From: Quercus robur
Lineage: Eukaryota > Streptophyta > Magnoliopsida > Fagales > Fagaceae
Direction: 5' to 3'
Assembly (NCBI RefSeq): GCF_932294415.1
Contig: NC_065538.1
Location: 43,066,843 to 43,130,842, forward strand
Length of the DNA stretch: 64,000 bases
Shown here one piece after another: positions 46,483 through 57,978 of this stretch. The notes below the pieces were generated by a model, which saw nothing but the letters and a program-made list of their open reading frames with translations, had not been told where the DNA came from and searched no databases. The position numbers and the translations under genes were made by a program. Within the stretch, counting starts at the first letter, position 1. Every line of letters starts with the position of its first letter.

Positions 46483-46600
46483 GGCTTTTAACACGAAAAC
46501 ACACAATAAACTCTACTCAAAATTCATGATATGATAATGATAATCTTAACCTAATGTTTCTTCAACCTAAAAATTCTACATTTTGGAAATTGCACATTAA

Positions 46601-46868
46601 GGGTCCGTTTGGATTGAGCTTATTTTTGCTGAAACTGAAAACATCGTAGCGAAATAATTTTTAAATATGTAAATAGTGCTGTGAGACCCATTTTTAATGA
46701 AAAAAATTGGTAAAAAGTATAATTTGTGGGTCCATAAACAGTGCATCTGAGCACTGTTCATGGAAAATCTAGTCAACAACTGCGGCTTGGAAAAGAAAAA
46801 AAAAAAGAAAAAAGGAAAACGCAGAAATAGTGAACGTGGACACGCAAATGTGCAATCCAAACACAGTC
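46601..46868. mobile_element. PIF-type MITE, 268 bp
   Basis: Ends GGGTCCGTTTGGATT and, inverted, GACTGTGTTTGGATT, flanked by TAA (46598-46600 and 46869-46871). Same family as 9862, including the central GAGCACTGTTCATGG palindrome part. Confidence 0.8.
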
Positions 46869-46871
46869 TAA

Positions 46872-47214
46872 GGGTTTGTTTGGGATCCATTTATTTTGTT
46901 GAAAGTATTGTAGATAAAGATAAAAGTTAACTAAAATGGTATAATGGGACCTATGAATAGTGCCAAAAAGTGCAGTGGGACCAATAAATAGTAGCAAAAA
47001 TAAGTTGAATAGTAAAATAAGTTGGCAAAGTAATGAAAATTATAAATTATTTTACTATTCAGCTTATTTTTGCTACTATTCATGGATTTACTGTACTTTT
47101 TAGTATTATTCATGAGTTTCACTGTACTATTTCAGTTAACTTTTACCTTTATCTACAGTACTTTTAAGAAAAAGTTTTTAATTTCAGTAAAATAAGTGGA
47201 TCTCAAACAAATCC
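46872..47214. mobile_element. PIF-type foldback MITE, 343 bp
   Basis: Ends GGGTTTGTTTGGGATCC and, inverted, GGATTTGTTTGAGATCC, flanked by TAA (46869-46871 and 47215-47217). The interior is a large inverted repeat: AATAGTAGCAAAAATAAG (about 46987) faces CTTATTTTTGCTACTATT (about 47064). Confidence 0.8.
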
Positions 47215-47642
47215 TAAATCCGTCATTAGAAACCTTTTTGACATGTGACATTATGGTAAGAATCAAGTTGAAAAGGGAGCTAAAGAGATGGAATAAGAGC
47301 AGTTTTGGAAATTCAAGGGAGATAATCAAGGAGATAGAGAAGAAGATTACAATGATCCAAAATTTAGAGCCTACCAAAGAATTGGAACTTGAAGCTTCAT
47401 TGCCTTTAGAACTTAATAAGTGGCTGGCTAGGGAGGATCTAAAATGAAAATAAAAATCAAAGGAATTTTAGCTTTGAGAAGGCGATAGAAATACAAGGTT
47501 TTTCCATTTATCCACCCTAATAAGATGAAGAAGAAACTATATACAATAGATCAAATTAGACAATGAATCTTGGATAAGTGATAGAGTAGACATCCAAGAA
47601 TATTTTAATACGAATTTTAAGGCTCTATACAAGTTTAATTGC

Positions 47643-47748
47643 CCAAATATTCCTAAGAATTTGGAAAACCTTATTAATATGTGCATCTTTGATGACCAAA
47701 TATTCCTAAGAATTTGGAAAACCTTATTAATATGTGCATCTTTGATGA
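47643..47748. repeat. 53-bp tandem duplication inside the LINE
   Basis: CCAAATATTCCTAAGAATTT starts at 47643 and again at 47696, in the RT-upstream region. It shifts the frame (53 is not a multiple of 3). Confidence 0.9.
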
Positions 47749-48473
47749 TGAAAATGAAGAATTATGCAGAGTTCCTACGAGGGAGGAAATCAATAGAACT
47801 ATTTTTGAAATGAAATCCCTCAAAGCTCTAGGGCCAGATGGTTTCCCGACTTTATTCTATAAACATTATTAGGAAACAATGGGAGATCAAATCGTGCTAG
47901 CCACTCAAAGTTTCTTTAGAAGTGGGTGGTTGTTGAAAGAATTCAATCAAACTTTCATATCTTCAACCCCTAGGAAAAAGGGGGAGTGCAATTTCAGCCA
48001 ATTTTGACCTATCAGTTTGTGTAATGTATGCTATAAGTTGATATATAAAATCCTGGTGAGTAGATTGAGGCCTTTCTTACTAAGAGTGGTGGATCCAGCT
48101 TAGGTGGCATTTGTGCCAAATCACTAGATTAGTAAAAATGTGGCTCAGGAAGTGGTGCATAGTTTTTTTTTTTTTTAATTAAAAAAAAAAACATAGAGGA
48201 TTCTTGGGAATCAAATTGGATTTCAAAAAAGCCTATGATTAGATGATATGGAAATTCTTATTATTGGGTCTCAAAGTGGTTGGCTTCAATGACAAATTCA
48301 TAAACTTGATCAACCCATGTATATCCACGATCCAATTCCTAGTATTACTAAATGAAGGCTAGTGCCTAAGCTTCTCTCCATCTCGTGGGATTAGATAGGG
48401 AGATCCCATATCTCCATATCTCTTCATTCTAGGAAGTGAGGTTCGTATGAGGCTTATCAACATGGAAGTATTA

Positions 48474-49486
48474 GAGCATTAGTATCCGGAGTTGTAAAAC
48501 TCTGGATATGCTAAAATTTAGCATCAAACCACTAAAAAGATGCATTATCCGGATTTCTAATTGTAAAAAAATTTACAACTTAGCTACAGTACCATCCTAA
48601 ATTTATGATGGCACTGTAGCAAGATTGTAACATATTATATTGCTTTTTACTCTCTTTTTTTTCTCTCTCTCTTCCTATCAGTTTTTCCTTTCTCTTTTTT
48701 TTTTTTTTTTTTAGTTTCTGATTCTCTCTCTCATTCAAGCCCTCTCTCTCTCTCACGTCCCTCTCTTTGTAAATCGGTGCCTATGCGTTGCCTCTCTCAG
48801 TTTTCTCTCTTAGATCACACAATGTTGGTTAGGTGGTGCAGCAGCGTGGGTAGGTGATTGTGGCGGCATGGGCAAATGGTTGTAGCAGCGTCGGCTTGGT
48901 GGCTTGGCAGTCGCCGATGAAGCAAAACCTTGCCATGCTTGCCTTCATTAAGCAGACTCTCTTCCCTTTCTATATCTCTCTCACCTCTTTTTCTCTCTTT
49001 CTTCCCTTGAATCTAGCCTTCGTGGGTCTTATGAGTTGATGGAGCTCATGGGTTTGATGTGGTGGTAGATGTGGTAGATTGGAGTGGTGTCAAGGTGGTG
49101 GATCAGTGGGTGGAGGTTGTGTTTTTTATGGTGGATTGGGGTGGTACCGTGGTTTGTGGATTGGTGGGTGGTGAATGGAAAGTTTTGGGTGGATCGGTGG
49201 GTGGTTGTGTTGTTGATGGTTGGGTTGATTTGGGTTTGGGAGGTAGTTGTGTTCATAATGGTTGGATTGAGTTATTGTGGAGGTGATGAGAGAGAGAGAG
49301 AGAGAGAGCCAAAAATTAAAGAGAGACAAAAATATATTTTATTGTGTAGATATATTATTTTAATGTGTTGTATAGGAAAATAAAAGTTGGGATGTTGGAT
49401 GTATTGTAAAATAATATGGTACAATAGATAAAGTAGTTTTTAAGATGGTAAAATGAGATTTTTTTAGAAACCAGATGTGAATGCTC
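48474..49486. mobile_element. PIF/Harbinger-type non-autonomous element in the LINE, 1013 bp
   Basis: Ends GAGCATTAGTATCCGG and, inverted, GAGCATTCACATCTGG, with TTA duplication at 48471-48473 and 49487-49489. The interior has CT- and GA-microsatellites and a GTGG-rich segment (49050-49260) with open frames on both strands that are low-complexity and not believable genes. No transposase. Same family as 59808. Confidence 0.75.
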
Positions 49487-49819
49487 TTACAAGGCTAAAT
49501 TTATGTGGTTAAAGTATCAGGTAATGGCTTCTCTCATATCCAAACTCTACCATGACAATGATGTAATTAATCTTTTGCAAAGCAAAAATGTAACAACTTT
49601 TTGTTTTAAAGAATTGTTTGGAGAAATATTTTCTTTAGTCTTGGCAGGTGATTAGTGTAGAGAAATCTGGTTTATTTCACTCGAAGGAAGTTAGCAAACA
49701 ATCCCTAAATTAGTTAAGATGTTGTTGGGGGCTCAACAAGCTTCCACCTAATACATAATACCTAGGTGTACCACTGTTCTTTTCAGCCAACATAAGCAAA
49801 GACCTTAAGCCGATAAAAG

Positions 49820-50130
49820 TGTTAAATATATTATTAGCAACGCGATGTGTTATACTATGTTGGATATGCTAGAGTGGATGCCGAAAGGGAAGCATAAAAT
49901 AGGAACACCGAGAACACGAAGGTTACGTGGTTCAACCTGGTTGGCCTACATCCACGGAGGAATCCCTTAAAGGTTACATCTTTATTATATAAGAGTGTAG
50001 TACAATAACCTGTGTTACAATAAACCCTAACATGAGTATATATAGGCGACTAAACCCTTGACTACTAGTACAAGCAGGAGTGAGCTTGCGCTTATTACAT
50101 TGGGCTAATATGTCTAATATATCTCTAACA
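49820..50130 (-). repeat. Left LTR of a small nested LTR element
   Basis: 311 bp, TGTTAAATAT to CTCTAACA. Partner at 51099-51409 of identical length with roughly two dozen differences. Confidence 0.85.
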
Positions 50131-51098
50131 CCTTCCCTCAAACTCAAGGCGGCAGCTCGATGAAGACTTAAAGTTGGATAAGCATGAGAAGATCCCTTAG
50201 AGATGCCTTGAAGAATGCCTTTGAAGAAACCACAATGAAGAATATGCCAATTTACCAATTTTGGAGCTTCAAATGAAGAAACAGAGTCCAAAATTGGAAT
50301 CTATGCAAAAAACTAAGCAAGATAGGTCCTTTTGGAAATTTTAACTTTGGTCAAAGGTCAACAAAAGTCAACGAATCCTAGTCAAAGTCAACAGTCAATG
50401 CTCACGAGTCAGATCCGGGCGATTCGGGTCAATGGTCAGCTAGGTGACATGGTGTTAACGAGGCGACGCTGCTGGCATGGCTAGCTAGCGTGGCTAATGA
50501 CGTGTTTAGGGCTGACGTGGCTTTTTTGACATTATGGATGACATCATATTAAGCTGACGTACAGTGCGTGGATGGTGCGTAAGATCTCCACCGGTGCGTA
50601 CAGGAGATGCCAGAAACCCAGGAGGTGCATGTTGGTGCGTGTCTTGATTTTGGTTGTTGGGCTTCTTGGGTTTTATAGATCAGAGGGCTATGAGGCCGAC
50701 AAAGCGACGCGTGTGCCATAATCCAGTCTGGAATTCAAGAACTTCGGCGGCCAGTGGGAGGAGTAACCGGAGGCTTTTTCAGCGTGTGGAGGTGAGTGCA
50801 GTGGCCGCTGGATTCCGGGTTCCAGGGTTTTGGTCGCAATATGCCATGGAGCGCTTCTGTCTTGTTGGTTTCATCAGGCGAAGGCTTGATGTGCACAGAT
50901 CTAATAGGGAGAGGCATGGATTGCTTGGGCTTAAGGATATGGACACAGCAGTGAGCCATGGCGGCTGCGAGATGCCATGGAGTCTAGATTCAGCAGACAA
51001 GCATGTGTGACTTCTATTGGTGGTGTGCACGTGAGAATCTTCTTTGCATGCTAGAGATGTTTGTTTGATGCCAAGAATGACGTTTGGCTCTGATACCA

Positions 51099-51409
51099 TG
51101 TTAAATATATTATTAGCAACACGATGTGTTATACCATATAGTATATGCTAGAGTGGATGCGAAAGAGGAAGTATAAAATAGGAACACCGAGAACACGAGG
51201 GTTACGTGGTTCAGCCTTGTTAGCCTACATCCACAGAGGAATCCCTTAAGGGCTACATCTTTATTATATAAGAGTATAGTACAATAACCTGTGTTACAAT
51301 GAACCCTAACATGAGTATATATAGGCGACTAAACCTTAGACTACTAGTACAAGCAGGAGTGGGCTTGGGCCTATTACATTGGGCTAATATGTCTGATATA
51401 TCTTTAACA
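51099..51409 (-). repeat. Right LTR of the small nested LTR element
   Basis: 311 bp, TGTTAAATAT to CTTTAACA. In element orientation this is the 5' LTR, adjacent to the PBS. Confidence 0.85.
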
Positions 51410-52572
51410 AAAAGAAAAATTAGAAAATAAGCTTTGTGGTTGGAAGGGTAAAAATATATCTTGGCAAGGCAGAGCAACTTTCATTAAATCCGTTGCTCAT
51501 GCCATCCTAACTTACACAATGTTAGCTATACAATTCACAAAAGAGCTTTGTGATCAGATGGATGCTACTATCAGTGGAACCCAAAATCTAGATTTGGATC
51601 CTTTTTGACCCCCATGGTGTGGTCATCTTTATGTTGGCTAAGGTTTGGGATTTAATTAGAAGATCCAAGGACTTTAACCAAGCTTTCCTCTCCAAAATTT
51701 CATGGAGGATTTTAATCAAGAAAAACTGTGTATGTGTAAATGTACTCTAGACTAAATATAAATTTAGAAATAATTGGTTGAATCATCATACAATGGGAAG
51801 CTCATCACCAATTTGGAGAAGTTTTGAAGGAACCAGAAATATGCTATCTCGATGTGCTTGCCTCTTGGTAGGAAATGGGAACTCAATAAGGACTTGGGTT
51901 CCTAGCCTCCTAACTTTCATTCTAATTCCTAATGAAGGAGCTAATCTTGATATTGCCACATTAGTGTCTGAATTACTCAATCAGAAGACTTGGGATTTAG
52001 CCAAGCTAAACAACCTTTTTGATGAACTCACTATTAAGTTAATATAGAAAATCCCCCTTTCAGTATTTTCCTAGAATGGCAAATGGACTTGGACTCACAC
52101 CATAACAGGAGATATGTCAATCAAGTCTACATATTAAATAAGTAGAATTACAAACCCCCCTTCCCCCTAACTAAGATATAATCCAACATTAGATTTGGAA
52201 AGCAAAAATTCATGATAAGCTCAAAATGCTTTTATGGTGAATTGCTGCAAATTGCCTCCTTACCAAAGCCTTCTTGTCTTGATTTTTTGACATTAGCGAC
52301 ACCATGTGCCCTCTATGCAATGCTGAGGAAGAATCTTGCCTCCATCTCTTTGCGTTTTGCTCTTTTGCAAAGGCCATCTAGTTCTATAGCCAATGGGCCT
52401 AAAAATTGAATACATGAATTTTTTGTCCACTTCTCAATTTATCAGAGTTTTCCTTTCCCCTCCCTCTGAATTTAACATAGAGGGGTTTCATAGAGATAAG
52501 TTTATCCTATTTAGGGCTATTGTTTGTTAATAAAATCATTCCATTTCATAAAAAAGAATAAAGTTGAAAAGC

Positions 52573-52987
52573 TGTTAGGATCACTTTTATAATGCCATTG
52601 TTGTAACTGTTGTATTGGTTGTTGTACAAGCTGATGCTATTGGTTGAATTAGTTGGTTATACCTGTTAACTAGGGCTTAACTGTGGTTAATACTTGTAAT
52701 TGTTGTTAGTTAGGTTGAGAGGGTCAGTTGGTTAGGGTACAAAGTAAGGGCAGTTATGCAGTTAAAACAGGGTAGTACTTTGTATAAAGGCTACGATGGT
52801 CATTAATAACAATTCAAGCAAATTGTCACTGATTCAACCAAATTGTCACTGATTCAACCTAACTCCTATCTTTATTCTCTCATTCTCCATTCTTTCTCTA
52901 TTCTGGAGGCAGAGCTGTCCTCGAACTCAGCTACCAACAATTACAATCACCCTTAATTTCCTTTACAATCAGTTCACTATCCTTGCA
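52573..52987 (+). repeat. Chromovirus C 5' LTR, 415 bp
   Basis: TGTTAGGATC to TATCCTTGCA. It is 20 bp longer than the 3' LTR because AAATTGTCACTGATTCAACC occurs twice in tandem (near 52820-52858). Confidence 0.9.
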
Positions 52988-52989
52988 AT

Positions 52990-53003
52990 TGGTATCAGAG
53001 CAG
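52990..53003 (+). other. Chromovirus C primer-binding site
   Basis: TGGTATCAGAGCAG starts two bases after the LTR and is complementary to initiator tRNA-Met 3' end. Confidence 0.8.
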
Positions 53004-53019
53004 GCTTTCCTTGGCATCC

Positions 53020-54261
53020 ATGGTGGAGACACGTGCTTTTGCTGCAACCAATGAGGCTATTGCTTCACTTCGAAATACAACTGATCATCACACAAAGGAG
53101 TTACAAGAGATGAGAACCATACAAGAAATTCATACAAGAACGTTGAATGAAATGAGTCAACAGCTAATTACAATCTTGCAGAAATTGAGTTCTTTAGACC
53201 AGGGTGGGTCTCTCTAATCTCTGAGAATTGGGGAAAATCAAAGTCCTAGTTCTTCATTGTTGCCTGTGTCTCACCCCATGAGGTTGGAATTTCCCAAATT
53301 TTTTGGTGAAGAACCTGCAAGTTGGATGTATAAGGCTAATTAGTACTTCAAGTACTTTAATACCCCCATTGGAGAGAAATTGATGATAGCTTCATTTCAT
53401 ATGGAGGGAGAAGCACTGATTTGGTTCCAAGAAAGTGAAGAAACAGGTTTGTCCTGTAACTGGGAGTCCTTGGTTCAAAATATGCAAGTGAGGTTTGGCA
53501 CGACTGCATATGATGATCCCATGGAAATGTTAACCAGGTTGAGGCAAACAACTACTCTGGCAATGTATAAAGCTCAATTTGAAGTCTTGTCAAATAGGAT
53601 CAAAGGGTTATCCCCTGCACACAAGTTGAGTTGTTTTCTTAGTGGCTTGAAGGATGAGATAAGGCTCCCTGTTCGTATGCTCAATCCTCAATCATTAAAT
53701 GAGGCATTTGGATTATCCAAGATTCAAGAAGAGTACAATTGGAGTTTTAAGAAGTCTTCCAAGGTTCAGATGGATCAAGGTAAGCCCTCAATTCTTGGTC
53801 CACCCAAAGCCCTTCCTTTGATAGATAACAAGTCTAATAAATTGCCAATTAGAAGAATATCACCTGCACAAATGGAAGAGAGGAAGAAAAAAGGATTATG
53901 TTATAATTGTGATGAGAAATGGGGTCCTGGGCATAAATGCAAAAATGTTGTGTTGTTTCTTCTTGATTGTGTGGAGTTTGTGCCTAATAATAGTTCAGGG
54001 ATAAGAATTGCTGAATTGGAAGAAGGAGGTGAGAATTCTATTACTGATTGTTCCTTGAATGGTCAAGAGGGTAGTGTTGAGGAAGTTGGAATCACCATTT
54101 ATGCTCTAAGTGGTACTCCTACTTCTGGTACCATGAGGGTAATAGGGAGGATTAAGCACAAATCTTTGGTAATTTTGATAGACTTAGGTAGCACACATAA
54201 TTTTGTTGATACTTCACGGTTTTCTCAGTTGCACATTCCTATGGACACTTCACAAGTTTAG
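53020..54261 (+). pseudogene. Gag and protease of chromovirus C
   Basis: ATG 53020 (MVETRAFAATNEA). The N-terminal frame stops at 53215-53217. The same frame holds a TAG near 53341, then reads 53380-54261 with Gag core (WESLVQNMQVRFG), zinc knuckle CYNCDEKWGPGHKC (about 53899-53940) and the protease loop IDLGSTHNFVD (about 54178-54210; the Asp is kept, and Leu stands where Ser is usual). A TAG at 54259-54261 ends it. Confidence 0.8.
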
Positions 54262-54323
54262 GAAGTGAAGGTAGCTAATGGTGAGGTGCTTAGGACTCAA
54301 GGATTGTGTGAGGCGGTTTCCCT

Positions 54324-55895
54324 TTGTTTATAAGGGCACCAATTTGTGGTTCAGTTACATGTATTTCCTATGGGGGGGGGGGGGGGGGTGATCTGGTCTT
54401 AGGGACTCAGTGGTTGAGTACTCTTGGGGTCATTCAATGGGATTTCAAGCTACTAACTATGTGTTTCACTAATGGACAAAAGACTGTACTCTTACATGGT
54501 TTGAAGGAAGCAAGCTCTCACATTCAAGAAGGCAACCAGTTCTTGAAAGAACCTGTGAAAAGAGGACTGGTCTTGTAGATTGCATGTCATACCACTGCTC
54601 ATTCTACAGATCAGACTACCCAAGTTCCTACCCAAGTTGCTGATCTATTGCTGGAATTTGAGTCAGTTTTTGCTACTCTTGTTGGTTTACCTCCCATTCG
54701 AGGGCATGAAGACCAAATTTAGCTTAAGGAAGGAGCTCAAGCCATCTACCAGAGGCCTTACAAGTATCCTTTTTATCAGAAAAATGAAATTGAAAAAATA
54801 GTTCAAGAGTTGTTGTCTGCTGGTTCAATTAGGCACAGTTGTAGTTCATTTGCTTCACCTGTTCTTTTGGTAAGGAAGACTGATGGGTCTTGGAAGATGT
54901 GCATAGATTATAGGGCCTTGAATCAAGACACTATTAAGGACAAGTATCCTATTCCTGTCATTGATGAGTTGTTGGATGAGTTGGGAGGGGCTTGTGTGTT
55001 TTCTAAGTTGGACTTGAGGTTTGGATACCACCAAATCAGAATGAAAGAAGAAGACATCCCTAAAACTGCTTTTAGAACACATGAGGGCCATTATGAATTC
55101 TTGGTTATGCCTTTTGGCTTAACTAATGCCCCCTTCACTTTTCAGTCCTTGATGAATGACATTTTTAGGCTCTTCTTAAGGAAGTTTGTTCTTGTTTTTT
55201 TTTTATTTTTTTATTTTTTTTTTAATGATATATTGGTGTATAGTAAAGCCTTGTCTAATCATCTTGGTCATCTTAGATTGGTTTTGGAGACCTTGGTCAA
55301 ACATCAACTATTTGCTAAGAAAGCAAAATGTATGTTTGCTTGTGGGGAGGTAGAGTACTTAGGTCACCTCATTTCTGGTAAGGGAGTGAGAACTGACCCA
55401 AAAAAGACTGTTACTATGTAGCAATGGCCTATCCCTAGAGATGTTAAAGCCTTGAGGGATTTTTTAGGTCTCACTGGGTACTATAGGAAGTTTGTGAAGG
55501 GCTATGGACAAATTGCTGCACCCTTGATTGCTCTACTGAAGAAGGATTCCTTTGTTTGGACTGTAGAAGCTGCTAATGCATTTTAGAAACTTAATGAGGC
55601 TGTCTCAAATCCTTCAGTGTTGGCTTTGCATAATTTTGCCAAGCCTTTTACTGTGGAGTGTGATGCTTCTAGTGTGGGTCTAGGGGCTGTCCTAATGCAA
55701 GATCACAGGCCTATTGCCTTTCATAGTCAAGCATTGAAAGGTAATAAGCTCTCACTTTCAACCTATGAGAAGGAATTACTAGCTTTAGTGGTGGCAGTCA
55801 AGAAGTGGAGACCCTACTTGTTGGGAGGACCATTTGTTATTAAAACAGATCATCAAAGTCTCAAATACCTTTTAGAGCAGAGGGTGGGACACTAG
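54324..55895 (+). pseudogene. Protease end, reverse transcriptase and RNase H of chromovirus C
   Basis: 54324-54578 holds DLVLGTQWLSTLG, preceded by a G-run (54374-54388) that encodes a Gly stretch. RT occupies 54810-55421 ([53 protein letters not shown]). Its catalytic loop is spoilt by a T-rich expansion at 55193-55225, leaving ...[11 protein letters not shown] where two Asp are needed. RNase H follows at 55617-55895 (TVECDASSVGLGAVLMQ, LSTYEKELLALV). Stops at 55419-55421 and near 55893. Confidence 0.8.
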
Positions 55896-55939
55896 CACAG
55901 CAGAGATGGATTACCAAGCTCCTTGGTTATGCTTTCATT

Positions 55940-57566
55940 GTGGAGTACAAACAAGGTAAAGAGAATGTGGTGGCTGATGCACTCTCAAGAAGGTCAGGTG
56001 ATGAAATTTCAGTTTCTGCTTCTATCCAATCTAATTTGCATATTTCTGTTCCAAGTGTGTCAGCTATTTCAGATGTTTCTCCTGCTTCAGAAGGCACCTT
56101 GTGCATTATCTCATTTCCTACTCCATCATGGTTGTCTGATCTCAAGAAAAGCTATACGTCTGACTTTAAGATACAGTCTATTATGCAGGCCATTCAATCA
56201 GGTTTTGATGCTCATCCTGGGTTTACCCTTTGCAATGGGTTACTATTTTATAAGGGCAGACTGTATTTGGGTAAGTCTAGTGGTGATTTGAAGTTTGTGG
56301 TCCTGCATCAGGTGCATGACAACCCCTTAGGAGGCCATTCAAGCTACCTTAAGACCTTGTAGAGGCTTCAGAGAGATTTTTACTGGACTGGTTTGAGGCA
56401 AGACCTGAAACAATATGTGAAGGAATGTGATGTCTACCAGAAACTCAAACATGAGACTTGCTTTCCAGCTGGGCTACTGCAACCCTTTCCTATTCCAGAA
56501 AAACCAAGGTTAGATGTGATCATGGATTTTGTGGAGGGGCTGCCCCAAGTCTCATATGCAGTCTGTGGTGTTGGTGGCAATGGATAAGCTTACCAAGTAC
56601 ACTCATTTTATGGCTCTCTTCCATCCTTACACTGCCGCCAAGGTGGCTAATCTCTACCTAAAATCTGTGTTTAAATTGCATGGTATGCCCTCTACCATTG
56701 TGAGTGATAGAGATCCTATATTCACTTCTCATTTTTGGAGGGAATTGATGAGGTTACAGGGAGTGGCTTTAACTATGTCTTCTTCTTACCACCCTCAGAC
56801 TAATGGCCAAACTAAAGTGGTAAACAAGAGTTTGGAACACTACCTAAGGGCTTTTGCAACTAACAAACCTACTACTTGGGTTGAGTGGTTACCCTTGGCA
56901 GAGTTTTGGTTTAATACCAATTTCCATGTTGCTGCTAAGATGACACCCTTTAAGGTTTTATATGGTTACCCTCCTCCTCGGGTTCTAGATTATGTAGTTG
57001 GTACTACAAGGGTTAGGGCAGTGGACTTGTTGCTTAAGGGAAGACAGCAACTTTTGTCCTTGCTTAAGCAAAATTTGTGTGCTGCTCAAGAGAGGATGAG
57101 GTGGTTTGCAGACAAAAAGAGGGTAGAGAGGTCCTTTGCAGTAGGGGATTGGGTGCATCTAAGGTTGCAGCCATATAAGCAGTTCTCAATGCATCATAAG
57201 AAACTTGGGAAGTTGGCTCCAAGGTACTATGGGCCATTTCAGGTCATCCAAAGGATTGGGGAAGTGTCTTATAAATTGGACTTGCCCTCTGGTTCTCTCA
57301 TTCATCCTGTGTTCTATGTTTCCTGTCTCAAAGCTAAGTTGGGAGACAAGGTGGTGCCTAGGCCTACACTGCCTGTTGTAAATGCAGATTTGGTGCCTAC
57401 CCCAGAACTTATGCTGATCTTGGACAAAAAATCTATTCAATTAAGAAGTAGAATTGTGACCCAGGTTCATGTCCAGTGGCAAGGTGAATGTAAGGAAGAT
57501 GCTACTTGGGAAATCCTATATGATTTGCAAGCCAAATTTCCTCACCTTGTGGGCAAGGTGCTCTAA
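55940..57566 (+). pseudogene. Integrase with chromodomain relic of chromovirus C
   Basis: 55940-56587 carries the end of RNase H (VEYKQGKENVVADALSRR), the linker and the zinc-binding module. 56529-57566 is a 345-codon frame with the catalytic core (VAMDKLTKYTHF; IVSDRDPIFTS; NGQTKVVNKS), the GPF motif (YYGPFQVIQRIG) and a C-terminal chromodomain part (VQWQGECKEDATWE). The third catalytic residue, normally Glu, is Lys. A TAG near 56361 and a frameshift near 56570 separate the pieces. The chromodomain normally steers integration to marked chromatin. Confidence 0.85.
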
Positions 57567-57578
57567 GGGAGGGGCTCT

Positions 57579-57973
57579 TGTTAGGATCACTTTTCTAATG
57601 CCACTGTTGTAACTGTTGTATTGGTTGTTGTACAAGCTGATGCTATTGGTTGTATTAGTTGGTTATACCTGTTAACTAGGGCTTAACTGTGGTTAATACT
57701 AGTAACTGTTATTAGTTAGGTTGAGAGGGTCAATTGGTTAGGGTACAAAGTAAGGGCAGTTATGCAGTCAAAACAAGGCAGTACTTTGTATAAAGGCTAC
57801 GATGGTCATTAATAACAATTCAAGCAAATTGTCATTGATTCAACCTAACTCCTATCTCTATTCTCTCATTCTCCATTCTTTCTCTATTCTAGAGGCAGAA
57901 CTGTCCTTGAACTCAGCTACCAACAATTACAATCACCCTTAATTTCCTTTACAATCAGTTCACTATCCTTGCA
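57579..57973 (+). repeat. Chromovirus C 3' LTR, 395 bp
   Basis: TGTTAGGATC to TATCCTTGCA. Lacks the second 20-bp unit of the 5' LTR and is otherwise very similar. Confidence 0.9.
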
Positions 57974-57978
57974 AAAGC

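Larger units (their letters stand above)
49820..51409 (-). mobile_element. Non-autonomous LTR element (no gag-pol) inside the LINE
   Basis: 1,590 bp with two 311-bp LTRs and a target duplication AAAAG (49815-49819 and 51410-51414). On the minus strand the PBS reads TGGTATCAGAGCC (51098-51086), matching the 3' end of initiator tRNA-Met, and a polypurine tract TTTGAGGGAAGG abuts the left LTR. The ~970-bp interior has no retroviral domain; its frames, such as 50654-51010, are unassigned. It is a LARD/TRIM-like parasite, and the initiator-Met PBS suggests a Ty1/copia or chromovirus helper. Confidence 0.85.
47276..52560 (+). mobile_element. 5'-truncated plant L1-type LINE with two nested insertions
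   Basis: LINE sequence amounts to about 2.67 kb. It is flanked by an 11-bp target duplication AAGTTGAAAAG (47265-47275 and 52561-52571) and has an A-rich 3' end. Coding relics in order: LKRELKRWNKSSFG and KWLAREDLK (47260-47445), then RT pieces KSLKALGPDGFPTLFYKHY, LDFKKAYD and GDPISPYLF (47800-48430), GWKGKNISWQGRATF (about 51440) and the C-terminal zinc-finger-like MCPLCNAEEESCLHLFAFC (52300-52370). Many stops. It lacks the N-terminal ORF and endonuclease, as in a typical 5' truncation. Confidence 0.85.
52573..57973 (+). mobile_element. Element C: degenerate chromovirus (Ty3/gypsy)
   Basis: 5,401 bp with LTRs of 415 and 395 bp and target duplication AAAGC (52568-52572 and 57974-57978). The PBS TGGTATCAGAGCAG (52990-53003) matches initiator tRNA-Met, and a polypurine tract AAGGGAGGGGCTCT lies before the 3' LTR. 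Gag, protease, RT, RNase H, integrase and a C-terminal chromodomain relic are all present on the plus strand, which places it in the chromovirus clade. It is broken by several stops, frameshifts and homopolymer expansions. Confidence 0.9.

Noticed and set aside
48854-49039. 61-codon plus-strand frame
   Set aside because: Falls inside the same non-coding TIR element; no similarity or start context.
49059-49383. Plus-strand frames rich in Trp, Val and Gly
   Set aside because: They lie inside the Harbinger-like element at 48474 over a GTGG-rich low-complexity tract; overlapping frames on both strands are equally open.
50654-51010. 118-codon frame inside the small LTR element
   Set aside because: No recognisable domain, antisense to the element, and overlapping minus-strand frames are just as long; left unassigned.
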